Source: JAPSGB01 sp963775185
GTDB taxonomy: Bacteria > Myxococcota_A > Polyangia > Polyangiales > Polyangiaceae
Assembly: GCA_963775185.1 (NCBI GenBank)
Contig: CAVZIE010000033.1
Location: forward strand, 124,001 to 188,000
DNA length: 64,000 nt
Reading direction: 5' to 3'
Within the stretch, counting starts at the first letter, position 1. Each line of letters begins with the position of its first letter. A program made the position numbers and the translations under genes. The notes beneath the pieces are model-generated. The model was not told the DNA's origin, searched no databases, and worked only from the letters and a program-made list of their open reading frames with translations. Positions 1 to 8,947 of the stretch are shown here, piece after piece.

Positions 1-565
1 CACCGAAGCGCAGATGCTCGGCGCGCACGTGGTCGTGGACGTCAAGTTCGAGGGCCGCGGCTACGCGTGGATGGAGGACATGGTCGAGATCACCGCGGTC
101 GGCACCGCGGTGCGACTGCGCGGCGTGCCGCCGCCCCAGGATCCCGCCCTCACCCTGCTCAAGGTCGACGAGCTGTCGAAGCTACACCACGCGGGCTACT
201 GGCCCGTCGCCGTCGCCATGGGCAACTGCTTCTGGTACGAGCCGCACGCGGACTGCAGCATCGAAGGCTCGTATTTCTCGAGCGAGCTGCCGACCCACAC
301 GCAGGCGAGCCTCCGGGCGCGCTATCTCGCGGTGGAGCGCTTCCGCGCATTCGCCAAGCACTTCGAGGCCGACGGCGTGGTCGGCGTGCGCGTCCACCGC
401 CACAGCAGCGAACACGAGCACTCGGGCCACATTCGGTTCCATATGGAAGTCATGCTGATGGGCACCGCGGTGAAACGCCGCGGTGACGCCGGTCCGCCAC
501 CACGCCCGCGCCTGGTCGTGGACGTGGCGGATCACCCGCGCAAGCACGGCGGACACGGTTTCTAG
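1..565 (+). CDS. YbjQ-like (UPF0145) domain protein, 5' truncated by window edge
   Basis: The reading frame is open from base 2, and residues before the first Met (TEAQ) already align with its two downstream paralogs, so the true start lies outside the window. Two modules are visible. The end of one runs GAHVVVDVKF...VEITAVGTAV. A second runs from LLKVDELSKLHHAGYWPVAVAMGNCFWY to ADGVVGVRV...VMLMGTAV. The pattern (conserved Gly near MGN, a RARYLAVERF-type helix, then ADGVVGVRV and GTAV strands) is that of the YbjQ family, often labelled heavy-metal-binding, whose function is not established. The stop is TAG at 563, 17 bp before the next paralog. Confidence 0.75.
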   Translation, partial: TEAQMLGAHVVVDVKFEGRGYAWMEDMVEITAVGTAVRLRGVPPPQDPALTLLKVDELSKLHHAGYWPVAVAMGNCFWYEPHADCSIEGSYFSSELPTHTQASLRARYLAVERFRAFAKHFEADGVVGVRVHRHSSEHEHSGHIRFHMEVMLMGTAVKRRGDAGPPPRPRLVVDVADHPRKHGGHGF

Positions 566-582
566 AAAGGGACGATTCCGCG

Positions 583-1407
583 ATGACCCAGACCCCCCAG
601 CAACAAGCGCAGGCTCTGCCGCAGCACGCGATCGAGCGCATCGGCAGCATGCGCAACGCGCAAGGGCAGCGCTTCTTCACCAGCGACCTGACGGTGAAGG
701 AGTTCCTGCTCGTGCGCGAGAGCGGATTCGAGGCCGCCGGGCTCGTGATGGGGTCGAGCATCTATCACGTGGGCCTGCAAAGCTCGAACTACAACCAGAA
801 CCAGGAGCTTACCGTACTGACCCAGGCGATGTACGCCGCGCGCGAGCTCGCCATGGCACGCATGGAGGAGGAGGCCAAGGCCCTGGGCGCCGACGGCGTG
901 ATCGGCGTAAGGCTCAAGGTCAACCGACACAGCTGGGGCGAGCACCTCGTGGAGTTCGTGGCGCTCGGAACGGCGATCTACGCGCGCGACGGCTCGAACT
1001 GGCACGCGCCGAACGGCATGCCGTTCACCAGCGACCTCAGCGGCCAGGACTTCTGGATGCTGCTCAAGAGCGGCTACCGGCCCGTGTCGCTGGTAATGGG
1101 CAACTGCGTCTATCACATCGCCCACCAGACGCTGGGCGGCTGGTTCAAGCGCATCGGGCAGAACGTCGAGATGACGGAGTTTACCCAGGGCCTGTACGAC
1201 GCTCGCGAGCTCGCGATGGAGCGCATGCAGTACGAGGCGCAGGTCGATCGCGCCGCGGGCGTCGTGGGCGCGGACATCATGGAGTGGACGCACGGCAGCT
1301 GGGGGTCGCACGTGATCGAGTTCTTCGCCATCGGCACGGCGGTGCTGCCGATCAACATGGCCGAACCGCCACCCACGCCCGAGCTCGTGATGAGCGTCGA
1401 CTCGTGA
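583..1407 (+). CDS. Double YbjQ-like domain protein
   Basis: A 274-aa soluble protein with no signal peptide. Two tandem YbjQ-like modules are seen, each about 120 residues. Each has FTSDL at its start, an MGxxxYHxxxQ segment, a YxARELAMxRMxxEA helix, (A)DGVIGVRL or AGVVGADI, and a closing VEFxALGTAI or IEFFAIGTAV strand. In YbjQ homologs this fold forms pentamers, and the proposed metal binding is weakly supported. It lies between two paralogs (17 bp upstream, 7 bp downstream), so the three are probably one operon created by tandem duplication. No Cys cluster is present that would clearly bind metal. Confidence 0.8.
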   Translation: MTQTPQQQAQALPQHAIERIGSMRNAQGQRFFTSDLTVKEFLLVRESGFEAAGLVMGSSIYHVGLQSSNYNQNQELTVLTQAMYAARELAMARMEEEAKALGADGVIGVRLKVNRHSWGEHLVEFVALGTAIYARDGSNWHAPNGMPFTSDLSGQDFWMLLKSGYRPVSLVMGNCVYHIAHQTLGGWFKRIGQNVEMTEFTQGLYDARELAMERMQYEAQVDRAAGVVGADIMEWTHGSWGSHVIEFFAIGTAVLPINMAEPPPTPELVMSVDS

Positions 1408-1414
1408 GGCACGC

Positions 1415-2149
1415 GTGAGCTTCACCAGCGACCTGTCTATCGACGAGCTGCTCCTGGTCGAAGAGGTCGGCTTCGAGCCGCTCGAGTTCTGCATGGGCAC
1501 CAGCTACTTCCACATCGGCTGGCAGCCGACGGCGTGGGGGCAGAACATGGAGCTTGCCCAGATCTCCCAGCTGATGCTCGCCGCGCGCTGGCGCGCGGTG
1601 GAGCGGATGGTCGAGCAGGCCACGGCGTTCCACGCCGACGGCATCGTGGCGGTGCGCGTCGAGATCGTGCGACACGGTCACCACGCCGAGTTCACCGCCC
1701 TCGGCACGGCGGTGCGGCGCCGGGACGGCCAGGGCGCCGCGTGGCGCCAGGGCAATCGGCCTTTCACCTGCGACCTGTCCGGCGAAGACTTCTGGGGCCT
1801 GGTCCGCGGCGGCTTCCGCCCGGTACACCTGGCCCACGGCGTATGCGTCTACCATGTCGCGCACCAGGGGCTCGGCGCGTGGTTCAAGCAGATCGGCCAG
1901 AACGTCGAGCAGCCGCAGTACACGCAGGCGCTCTACGACGCGCGCGAGATCGCCATGGAGCGCATGCAAGAGGAGGCGCGCCGCTTCGGGGCGACGGGCG
2001 TGGTCGGCGTGCAGGTCCGCGAGGGCAGCCACGGCTGGGAGTCCCATGTCGTCGAGTACGTCGCGGTCGGTACGGGCATCGCGCCGATCGGCGACGCTTC
2101 GCACGAGCTCCACGAGCCCCCAAGGCTCGTGATGTTCGCGCAAGATTGA
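1415..2149 (+). CDS. Double YbjQ-like domain protein (third paralog)
   Basis: A 244-aa protein starting at GTG 1415, seven bases after the previous stop. The start is chosen because the protein opens directly with the FTSDLSIDELLL motif that begins the module in its paralogs. Two modules follow, with MGTSYFHIGWQ, ADGIVAVRVEIV and ALGTAVRRRD in the first, and MAHGV-type VCVYHVAHQ, YDAREIAMERMQEEARRFGATGVVGVQV and VAVGTGIAPI in the second. It is most similar to the second half of the preceding gene. The function is unknown beyond the family label. Confidence 0.8.
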   Translation: MSFTSDLSIDELLLVEEVGFEPLEFCMGTSYFHIGWQPTAWGQNMELAQISQLMLAARWRAVERMVEQATAFHADGIVAVRVEIVRHGHHAEFTALGTAVRRRDGQGAAWRQGNRPFTCDLSGEDFWGLVRGGFRPVHLAHGVCVYHVAHQGLGAWFKQIGQNVEQPQYTQALYDAREIAMERMQEEARRFGATGVVGVQVREGSHGWESHVVEYVAVGTGIAPIGDASHELHEPPRLVMFAQD

Positions 2150-2168
2150 GCCATCCGGCGCCTCGCAC

Positions 2169-2198
2169 TTGACAACCCGGCGGCACCCGCCGGATTGT
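2169..2198 (+). promoter_or_regulatory. Candidate promoter with internal inverted repeat ahead of the kinase gene
   Basis: TTGACA at 2169-2174 is followed 18 bp later by GATTGT at 2193-2198. The predicted transcript start would fall at or next to GTG 2205, which would make the kinase mRNA leaderless. The spacer holds a perfect 7-bp inverted repeat (CCGGCGG, loop CAC, CCGCCGG, 2177-2193) that could be an operator. The -10 match is weak, so this is tentative. Confidence 0.3.
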
Positions 2199-2204
2199 GG
2201 TTCC

Positions 2205-3365
2205 GTGCTTTCACCCCGGGATCTGGAGACCCAGGCGAGGAAGCGCGTGGGCGAGGTCCTGCGCGGCAAGTGGACGATCGACCGGCTGCTCGACGTCGGC
2301 GGCGTGGGCGCGGTCTACGCGGCCACGCACCGCAACGGCAACCAGGTCGCCATCAAGGTGCTGCACCGCATATACGCGTCCTCGCCGGAGATCCGTCACC
2401 GCTTCCAGCGCGAAGGCTACGTCGCGAACCACGTGAACCACCCCGGCGCCGTCACGGTGCAGGACGACGACGAGCTCGAGGACGGCTCGGCGTTCTTGGT
2501 GATGGAGCTCCTCACGGGCCAATCGCTGGAGACGCGGCTCCGCGAGCAGAAGGTGCTGAGCCAGGCCGAGTCGCTGGTGATCGCCGATCAGGTGCTCGAC
2601 GTACTGGTCGCCGCGCACGAGAAGGGCATCATCCACCGCGACATCAAGCCGCCGAACATCTTCCTGACGACCGCCGGCGAAGTGAAGTTGCTGGACTTCG
2701 GACTGGCGCGCGTGCGCGAGCGCACCTTCGAGGGAACCTTGACCCGCACCGGCATGGTGATCGGCACGGCCTCCTACATGCCGCCGGAGCAAGCGCGCGG
2801 AAAGCGCGACGCGGTGGACGCGCGCAGCGATCTCTGGGCCGTCGGCGCGACGCTGTTCAAGGCGCTTTCCGGTCAGTACGTCCACGCCGGCGAGACATCG
2901 AGCGAGCGCCTGATGGCCGCCATGTCCCGGCATGCGCCGCCGCTTTCCAGCGTTGCGCCCCAGGTCGCTCCGGAGGTGGCCGCGCTCGTCGACCGCTCGC
3001 TCAAGTTCCAGAAGCACGACCGCTTCGCCAGCGCGCAGCAGATGCAGAACGCCGTCCGCGCCGCCTACCAGGCGGTCGAGCACGAGGCGATCCCCAGCGC
3101 CCGGCGCGGCGTCCGCTTTCCCGAGGCCGGGTCCACGCCGAGCGTCGACATCTACGACGACAGCGACATCCACGTCAGCGTCGTCTTCGACCCCGAGGGG
3201 CCGGACGACAGCACGGTCGTGGAAGTGGAACGTCCGACGGGCTCCAGCGGCCGCTACGCGCTCGTCCGCAAACCGACGCCGCCGCCGTTCGCCCTCGGCG
3301 AAAGCGACGAGCTCTCCGAGGTCAGCGTCGTGGAGCTCGAGCCGCCGCCAGGCAAGCCGAAGTGA
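2205..3365 (+). CDS. Hanks-type serine/threonine protein kinase, cytosolic
   Basis: A 386-aa kinase. GTG 2205 is preferred over an in-frame TTG at 2169 because LSPRDLETQA followed by RVGEVLRGKW is the usual beginning of this myxobacterial kinase type, and the TTG overlaps a -35-like element. Visible motifs are a P-loop variant DVGGVGAVY (residues 30-38, first Gly replaced by Asp), the ATP Lys 51 (VAIKVL), the catalytic loop HRDIKPPN (144-151), DFG (164-166) and MPPEQARG. It is an RD-class kinase with all key residues present. There is no transmembrane segment. The last ~110 residues are acidic and low-complexity. It phosphorylates Ser/Thr on unknown targets. Its stop overlaps the sfsA start (GTGA). 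Confidence 0.9.
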   Translation: MLSPRDLETQARKRVGEVLRGKWTIDRLLDVGGVGAVYAATHRNGNQVAIKVLHRIYASSPEIRHRFQREGYVANHVNHPGAVTVQDDDELEDGSAFLVMELLTGQSLETRLREQKVLSQAESLVIADQVLDVLVAAHEKGIIHRDIKPPNIFLTTAGEVKLLDFGLARVRERTFEGTLTRTGMVIGTASYMPPEQARGKRDAVDARSDLWAVGATLFKALSGQYVHAGETSSERLMAAMSRHAPPLSSVAPQVAPEVAALVDRSLKFQKHDRFASAQQMQNAVRAAYQAVEHEAIPSARRGVRFPEAGSTPSVDIYDDSDIHVSVVFDPEGPDDSTVVEVERPTGSSGRYALVRKPTPPPFALGESDELSEVSVVELEPPPGKPK

Positions 3366-4084
3366 GCCGCCGGCCGCGCGCGGTGGAGCTGTCGGGCATC
3401 CCGCTGGTCACCGTTCGCGACACGCCGCTCGCGGGCGCGTTCGTCGATCGACCGCACCGCTTCATGGCGCGCGTCGCGCTCGCGGACGGGTCCGTGGTCG
3501 AGGCGCACCTGCCGAACCCCGGGCGTCTCACCGGCACCGTGGCGCCGGGCCGCCGGGTGTTGCTGGACGGCCCCTTCCCGCCTCCACGCAAGCTGCCGTG
3601 GACGCTCGTCGCGGCGCGCGAGCGACGCGCCTGGGTCGGCACGGTGACCACGTTCGCGAACCGCATCTTCCCGGAGCTCTGGCGTCGCGGGCTGTTCCCC
3701 GAGCTGCCGAAGGGCGAGCTCGCGTCCGAGGTGGCGTGCGCCTGCTCGCGCTTCGACTTCCGCATCGACCGCACCTTCGTCGAGGTGAAGTCGGTGACGT
3801 TCGCGCGCGGCAGCGCGGCGCTGTTCCCCGATGCCGTCACGGCCCGGGGCGCGCGGCACTGCCTCGAGCTCGCCGAGCTGGCTCGCGGCGGGACCCCGAC
3901 GGCGATCGTGCTCCTGGCGCAGCGCGGCGACGTGGTCTCGATCGCGCCGGAGGACGACATCGATCCCAGGTTCGGCAAGGCGCTCCGCGAAGCCGCGGCG
4001 GCCGGCGTCGTCGTGCTCGGCGCCGCGCTGGAGCTCGCCCCGGCCGGACCGAAGCGCGCAGCGCGCGTGCCGTTGCTACTGTAG
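3362..4084 (+). CDS. sfsA: SfsA family DNA-binding protein / sugar fermentation stimulation homolog
   Basis: A 240-aa protein, the normal length for SfsA. The start is GTG 3362, overlapping the kinase stop in a GTGA. Family hallmarks are HLPNPGRL near residue 40, TFANRIFPELW, and the nuclease-like core FRIDRTFVEVKSVTF followed by ALFPDAVTARGARHCLEL. The fold is an N-terminal OB-like domain plus a PD-(D/E)XK-like domain. In Escherichia coli SfsA is a DNA-binding factor linked to maltose metabolism, and its biochemical activity is not well defined. Coupling to the upstream kinase suggests co-transcription. A palindromic repeat follows the stop. Confidence 0.85.
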   Translation: MSRRPRAVELSGIPLVTVRDTPLAGAFVDRPHRFMARVALADGSVVEAHLPNPGRLTGTVAPGRRVLLDGPFPPPRKLPWTLVAARERRAWVGTVTTFANRIFPELWRRGLFPELPKGELASEVACACSRFDFRIDRTFVEVKSVTFARGSAALFPDAVTARGARHCLELAELARGGTPTAIVLLAQRGDVVSIAPEDDIDPRFGKALREAAAAGVVVLGAALELAPAGPKRAARVPLLL

Positions 4085-4090
4085 GGAGCC

Positions 4091-4120
4091 GTCGGTCCGG
4101 CGCGGAATCCCGCGGGATCT
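4091..4120 (+). repeat. Dispersed palindromic repeat, single forward unit
   Basis: The sequence GTCGGTCCGGCGCGGAATCC, with CGCGGGATCT after it, matches the window-wide consensus ATGCCGGTCCGGCGCGGAAT at nearly every base. It sits 7 bp after the sfsA stop. The segment CGCGG-AATC-CCGCG can fold as a small hairpin. A degraded partner may lie near 4130-4143 (ACCGATTCCGGAC). Confidence 0.7.
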
Positions 4121-4217
4121 GCCGCGTCGTGACCGATTCCGGACAATGCGCTGTGCGAGGCATGACGGCGGCTGCAGCGTGCGCATATTAGGTTGAGATT
4201 GCGCAAACGTTCTCGCG

Positions 4218-5723
4218 ATGCCTGATCCCAACCTGCTCATCCTTTCCGACGTCCATCTGGGCAGCGATCTCGTCCAGCACGCCAGACCGGACGCGCCGGC
4301 CCGCGGCGTCGCCGCCGAGCACCGGGACCACGAGCTCGTCTCGCTCCTCGACTGGTACCGCGACAGGCCCCAGGACGGCCGCCCGTGGCGCCTGGTGATC
4401 GCCGGAGATCTGGTGGACTTCGTCGGCATGAGCGTGTCGGCGCCGCCCGGACACCTCGAGCTCGAGCTGAGCGACGAGGAGCGGATGCATGGCCTGGGCA
4501 GCTCCGTCGATCACACGCTTTGGAAGCTGCGTCGCGTCGCCGAGCACCACCGCGACGTGTTCGCGGCGCTCGCGCGCTTCGTCGCGTCCGGCAACTCGCT
4601 GGTCGTGCTGCGCGGCAACCACGACGTGGACTTCCACTGGGAGCCCGTGCAGGCGGAGTTCCGCGCCATCATCGCCTCCCACGACCCGCGCGCGGCCAGG
4701 AGCGTCGAGTTTTCCGACTGGTTCTACTACGAGGAAGGCCTGATCTTCGTCGAGCACGGACACCAGTACGACGACTACTGCTCCCACGACCACGTGCTCA
4801 ATCCGGTGCAGCCGTCGGACCCGAAGCGTTCCTACCGGTCGCTCTCGGACATCCTGCTGCGCGTCGTGGTGCGGCCCACCCGCGGCATGCTCGAGAGCGG
4901 GCACGACAAGGCGACAGCGCTGGACTACTTCCGCTTCGCGTTGCGGCTCGGCTTCGGCGGCATGCTGCGGCTCGCCCAGCGCTTCATCGTGGCCATCGCC
5001 ACGTCGATCGCCGTCCGGCGCGAGCACTTCAGCGTCGCGGCCGGGTGGGTGCGCGCGGAGCACGAGCGCAAGATGGCGCTGCTCGCCGCGGTCGCCCATA
5101 TCAGCCTGACCCGGCTGCGGGCGCTGGCAAAGCTGCAGCGCCCGCCGGTGACGCGCAGCCTGATCCGCATCATCGCCGGCCTGATGCTCGACCGCGTCGC
5201 GATGGCACTGGTCGCCGTCGCGTTCGTGGTGTGGGTGCTCGCCGCCCGCTGGACACCGGCGCTCGGCGTCGAGCTCACCGCCAGCGTCGCGCTGCTCGCG
5301 CCGGGCGCGTGGCTGTGGCGCCGCGCACGCGGCGCGATCGACGCCACGCAGTCGCTCCGCGAGCACGCGGCGCGCATCACGCGACTGTTCCCGGCCGCGT
5401 TCGTCGTCATGGGGCACACCCACATCCCGGAGGTCCAACGCACGCCCGACAACGACGCGACCTACGTGAACCTCGGCGCCTGGGCCGGCGAGGAGCCAAC
5501 CGAAGGCGCGGTGTCGACGCTCCCTCCGTCGCAGACGCACCTGATCGTCTGCCGCACCGCCGACAAGCCGGTGGCCACGCTGCTGCGCTGGGACTCCGGC
5601 CGCGGGCCGGAAGCCTTCCTGAGCGGTCGAGAAAATGCCCCGCTTGCCGTAGGATCGACGCATGCGACGATCGGTGCTCGGGACGGTAGCGGTCTTCCTC
5701 GCGGCGACGGCCTGCTCGGCTAG
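4218..5723 (+). CDS. Membrane-associated metallophosphoesterase
   Basis: A 501-aa protein of the calcineurin-like phosphoesterase superfamily. The metal-binding motifs appear in order: LSDVHLG (Asp10, His12), AGDLVDF, the GNHD motif near residue 135, EHGHQYDDY, and GHTHIPE near residue 400. The gap between the GNHD and GHTH motifs is long. It holds a basic helical stretch and two hydrophobic segments (about 318-345 and 350-370), so the active site appears tethered to the membrane. The substrate is unknown. The 3' end overlaps the next gene by 62 bp in another frame, a long overlap that could also mean the C-terminus is extended by a lost stop. Confidence 0.85.
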   Translation: MPDPNLLILSDVHLGSDLVQHARPDAPARGVAAEHRDHELVSLLDWYRDRPQDGRPWRLVIAGDLVDFVGMSVSAPPGHLELELSDEERMHGLGSSVDHTLWKLRRVAEHHRDVFAALARFVASGNSLVVLRGNHDVDFHWEPVQAEFRAIIASHDPRAARSVEFSDWFYYEEGLIFVEHGHQYDDYCSHDHVLNPVQPSDPKRSYRSLSDILLRVVVRPTRGMLESGHDKATALDYFRFALRLGFGGMLRLAQRFIVAIATSIAVRREHFSVAAGWVRAEHERKMALLAAVAHISLTRLRALAKLQRPPVTRSLIRIIAGLMLDRVAMALVAVAFVVWVLAARWTPALGVELTASVALLAPGAWLWRRARGAIDATQSLREHAARITRLFPAAFVVMGHTHIPEVQRTPDNDATYVNLGAWAGEEPTEGAVSTLPPSQTHLIVCRTADKPVATLLRWDSGRGPEAFLSGRENAPLAVGSTHATIGARDGSGLPRGDGLLG

Positions 5724-7224
5724 CGACGCGCCCTCGGCGACCGCGACGGACGGCGGCACCGACGCCGCCATCGGCGACGCGGCCGACGACGCCGCGCTGC
5801 CGCCGCCCGACGGCACGCTGCCGCCACACGCGACGTCGCTGCCGTGGAGCTACACACGTCCGGAGGACGGCGCGCCGCTCGGCGCGCAGGAGGTGAGCGA
5901 CGTCACGGACGTGTTTCTCGATCTGCTGACGCGCACCCACTACTTCGACTTCATCGACCGGCGCGTCCACGGCTGGCCGGAGTCGGACCCCGCCGGCGGC
6001 TACTGGTACGCCACATGGTGGAGCGGGGCGGACGTCGTCAAGGCGAACGGCAGCATCACCTATCGCCACAACGCGGTCGGCGCGGACAACAACGGCCTCC
6101 GTACGGCGCAGCTGCTCGAGGGCGCGTGCTTCGGATCGCTGCTCTGGCACGACGCGGGCATCGAGCATCTCGCGCGCCGCCTGATGCGCGGCTTCAACTC
6201 CTGGATCCTGGCGATGCAGGAGCAAGCGAACGATCCGGACGGCGTGCTGCTCACACGCGCCGCCTATCCCGCGAGCTTCACCGACACCGATCGCCAGATC
6301 AGCGTCGACTACAGCCTGGATCGCCCGGGCGTCGACAACCCGGCCACCGACTACGTCCACATCCCGAACAACCCGTACTGGGGCGACGTCTACGTCAAGA
6401 ACAAGCGCAGCAAGGACGACATCGGCCACATGCTGCGCGCCATCGCCCAGCTCGACGCGTGCGACGGCAAGCTCGCCGAGCCCGGCGCCGAGGACGACCT
6501 GCTCGCGATGCGCAAGAACTACATCGCCTGGTCGCGCCGCGTCGAGGACGACGCATGGACGATCGCGACGCGAGACCAGAACGGCAAGCTCTGGCTTCCC
6601 CCCGACCAGCTCGCGAACTTCACGCTGCTCGGCAACGCCGAGTGCACCGAGATGCTCGCGATCCGCCTGCTCGGCCGCTTCGCGCCATCCAGCGAGCTGT
6701 CGTGCGGCGACGGCATCGGCGCACTCGATCCGGCGATCATGAAGGCGAGCCACTCCAACGGCGAGATCCTGCGGAGCTTCCACGAAGCGGCGGCGGGCAC
6801 CGCGCTGGTCACCGGCAACGACAGTCTCGCCCTCGCCCTCGACAAGGGCCTCGCCCGGCGCGTCGAGGAGGGGCTCGCGGGTCTCGAAGCCGGCACGCCG
6901 CCGCCGTTCCTGACGAACGAGGCTCTCGCGTCCCTGATGATCCACTCGGTCAACGTCGGTGTCCCGCTCACCTGGCACGAGGTCCGCTTCCTCGACGACC
7001 GCATCCGCGAGGCCCACGACAGCTTCGTCGACGCTTTGAACGACGTCACCTTCAACACCGCCGACGCCTCGATCCCGGACGGCACCTACCCGTTCGCCCC
7101 GTCGGGCAGCGGCATCGACTTCAAGCTGCTCGGCGCGCTGCTCGGCAGCTGCGCCTCCCCGTACGCGAACCCCGCCTCCAAGCCGATCCTCGACTGCGAC
7201 AAGATCAAGGCCTGGACTCCCTGA
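5662..7224 (+). CDS. Putative lipoprotein, conserved hypothetical
   Basis: A 520-aa protein with a clear lipoprotein signal (MRRSVLGTVAVFLAATAC, lipobox Cys18), then an Asp/Ala/Thr-rich linker to about residue 60. The mature part is globular, rich in Trp and Asp, with no repeat. Segments such as HYFDFIDRRVHGWPESD and YVHIPNNPYWGDVYVKNKRSKDDIGHMLRAIAQLDAC resemble conserved myxobacterial hypothetical proteins. I do not recognise a catalytic family. It is expected at the outer membrane or in the periplasm. It overlaps the metallophosphoesterase by 62 bp, so the two are probably co-transcribed. Confidence 0.75.
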   Translation: MRRSVLGTVAVFLAATACSASDAPSATATDGGTDAAIGDAADDAALPPPDGTLPPHATSLPWSYTRPEDGAPLGAQEVSDVTDVFLDLLTRTHYFDFIDRRVHGWPESDPAGGYWYATWWSGADVVKANGSITYRHNAVGADNNGLRTAQLLEGACFGSLLWHDAGIEHLARRLMRGFNSWILAMQEQANDPDGVLLTRAAYPASFTDTDRQISVDYSLDRPGVDNPATDYVHIPNNPYWGDVYVKNKRSKDDIGHMLRAIAQLDACDGKLAEPGAEDDLLAMRKNYIAWSRRVEDDAWTIATRDQNGKLWLPPDQLANFTLLGNAECTEMLAIRLLGRFAPSSELSCGDGIGALDPAIMKASHSNGEILRSFHEAAAGTALVTGNDSLALALDKGLARRVEEGLAGLEAGTPPPFLTNEALASLMIHSVNVGVPLTWHEVRFLDDRIREAHDSFVDALNDVTFNTADASIPDGTYPFAPSGSGIDFKLLGALLGSCASPYANPASKPILDCDKIKAWTP

Positions 7225-7230
7225 GAGGGT

Positions 7231-7329
7231 TTGCCGGTCCGCCGCGGAACCTCGTTTCCCGGTCACGCGGTCGCGCTGTGGCGCCGCGCGCCGGCGCGCG
7301 ATGCGGGATACCGCGCCGGGCCGGCATCC
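7231..7329. repeat. Dispersed palindromic repeat, inverted pair with long spacer
   Basis: The forward unit at about 7233-7251 (GCCGGTCCGCCGCGGAACC) faces a reverse unit at about 7304-7329 (ACCGCGCCGGGCCGGCATCC). The spacer is about 52 bp of GC-only sequence that is itself partly palindromic. It lies exactly between two convergent genes, so it could act as a bidirectional terminator. Confidence 0.65.
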
Positions 7330-7366
7330 TGAAGCGGCGGATCCCGGCGCGCGGCGCGGCCGACGG

Positions 7367-8780
7367 CTACTCCATCCACTCCGTGTGCACGGAGCCTTCG
7401 CGATCCGTGCGCACGTAGGTGTGGGCGCCGAAGAAGTCGCGCTGGGCCTGGATCAGGTTCGCGCTCAGGCGCTCGCTCCGATAGCTGTCGTACCAGCCGA
7501 GGGAGATGCTGGTCGTGGGCGCGGGCACGCCGTGCTTGGCGGCGAGCGCCACCACGTTGCGCCAGCCCTGCTGGCGCGATGCCAGCTCGTCGCGGAACGA
7601 CGGATCGAGCAGCAGGTTGTCGAGCTTCGGGTCGCGCTTGAACGCCTCCTGGATGCGACCGAGGAACGCGGCGCGGATGATGCAACCGCCCTTCCAGATG
7701 CGCGCCATCTCGCCGAGCGGGATGTCCCAGTTGCGCAGATCGCTGGAGGCGCGGATCAGCGCCATGCCTTGGGCGTAGCTCGCGCACTTGGCGGCGTAGA
7801 GCGCCGCACGCACGTCGGCGATGAGCTGCTTCTTGTCGATCCCCGTCGCGGAGCCCGGCTTGGGACCTGGGAGCACCTTGGACGCGGCGACGCGCTGCTG
7901 CTTCAACATCGAGACACCGCGTGCATCGACGGCCGACGCGATCGTCGGGATCGGCGAGGCGATCTCCACGGCGTCCTGCACGGTCCAGCGGCCGGTCCCC
8001 TTCTGCGCGGCGCAGTCGAGGATCATGTCGACCAGATCGTTGCCCGTCTGCGGATCCTTCTTGGTGAAGATCTTGGCGGTGATCTCGATCAAGAACGAGT
8101 CGAGGTCGCCCTTGTTCCACTCGGCGAAGGTATCGGCGAGCTCGGCGTTGCCCAGGCCACCGAGGTTCTTCAGCAGCCAGTAGGCCTCTGCGATGAGCTG
8201 CATGTCGCCGTACTCGATGCCGTTGTGCACCATCTTGACGTAGTGCCCAGCGCCGCCCGGTCCGCAGTAGGTGACGCACGGACCGTCGGGCACCTGCGCA
8301 GCGATCTTCTGCAGCACGGGCTCCAGCTCGCCGTACGCCTCGCGATCGCCGCCCGGCATCATGCTCGGGACCGTGACGCGCGCCTTCCTCGCCGCCGGAC
8401 ACGCCCATGCCGAAGAAGCGCAGCCCCTTCGCCGCCAGCTCCTTCGCGCGGCGCTCCGTGTTCGGAAAGTGCTCGTTACCGGCGTCGACAAGCAGGTCGC
8501 CCTTCTCGAGCAACGGCACGAGCTTCGCGATCGTGTCGTCGACGATCTGGCCGGCCTTGACGAGCATGATGATCCGCCGCGGCCTGCGCAGCGACGCGAC
8601 GAACGGCTTCAGATCCTCGTAGGCGTGGATCTGCAGACCCTCGGCCTCTTTCGCGAACCTCTGGACGGGCTCGGGCCACGCATCCCACGCGGCGACGCTG
8701 AATCCTTTTTCCTCGAGGTTCAGCGACAGGTTCTTCCCCATCACCCCGAGGCCGATCATTCCCATAGCGAGGTTTTCCAT
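7367..8780 (-). pseudogene. gnd: 6-phosphogluconate dehydrogenase (decarboxylating), single frameshift
   Basis: This enzyme oxidises and decarboxylates 6-phosphogluconate to ribulose 5-phosphate with NADP+ in the oxidative pentose phosphate pathway. The N-terminal frame gives MENLAMGMIGLGVMGKNLSL (Rossmann motif GLGVMG), LLVDAGNEHFPNTERR and the MGVSGGEEGARHGP loop. The family continues directly with SMMPGGDREAY, and that sequence is present but in another frame. One extra base around 8366-8370 breaks the gene. Downstream motifs are intact (GPGGAGHYVKMVHNGIEYGDMQLIAEAYW, RDFFGAHTYVRTD, GSVHTEWME). Total length is normal. I expect a sequencing error or a very recent mutation. It is divergent from zwf. 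Confidence 0.85.
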
Positions 8781-8947
8781 GACGCGAGACGCTACGCTGC
8801 TCGCCCTCGGACGTCGACCGTCCCCTGCGGAACGATCAAACACCAAGGAAATCGCGGAAATCCGCGTTGCGCTGTGCAGGCTGGCCCGGTGGCCCGACGC
8901 TCGCGACGCTTGCGAGCCGGCCGAAGCGTGACGAGCATGCGGAGGCG

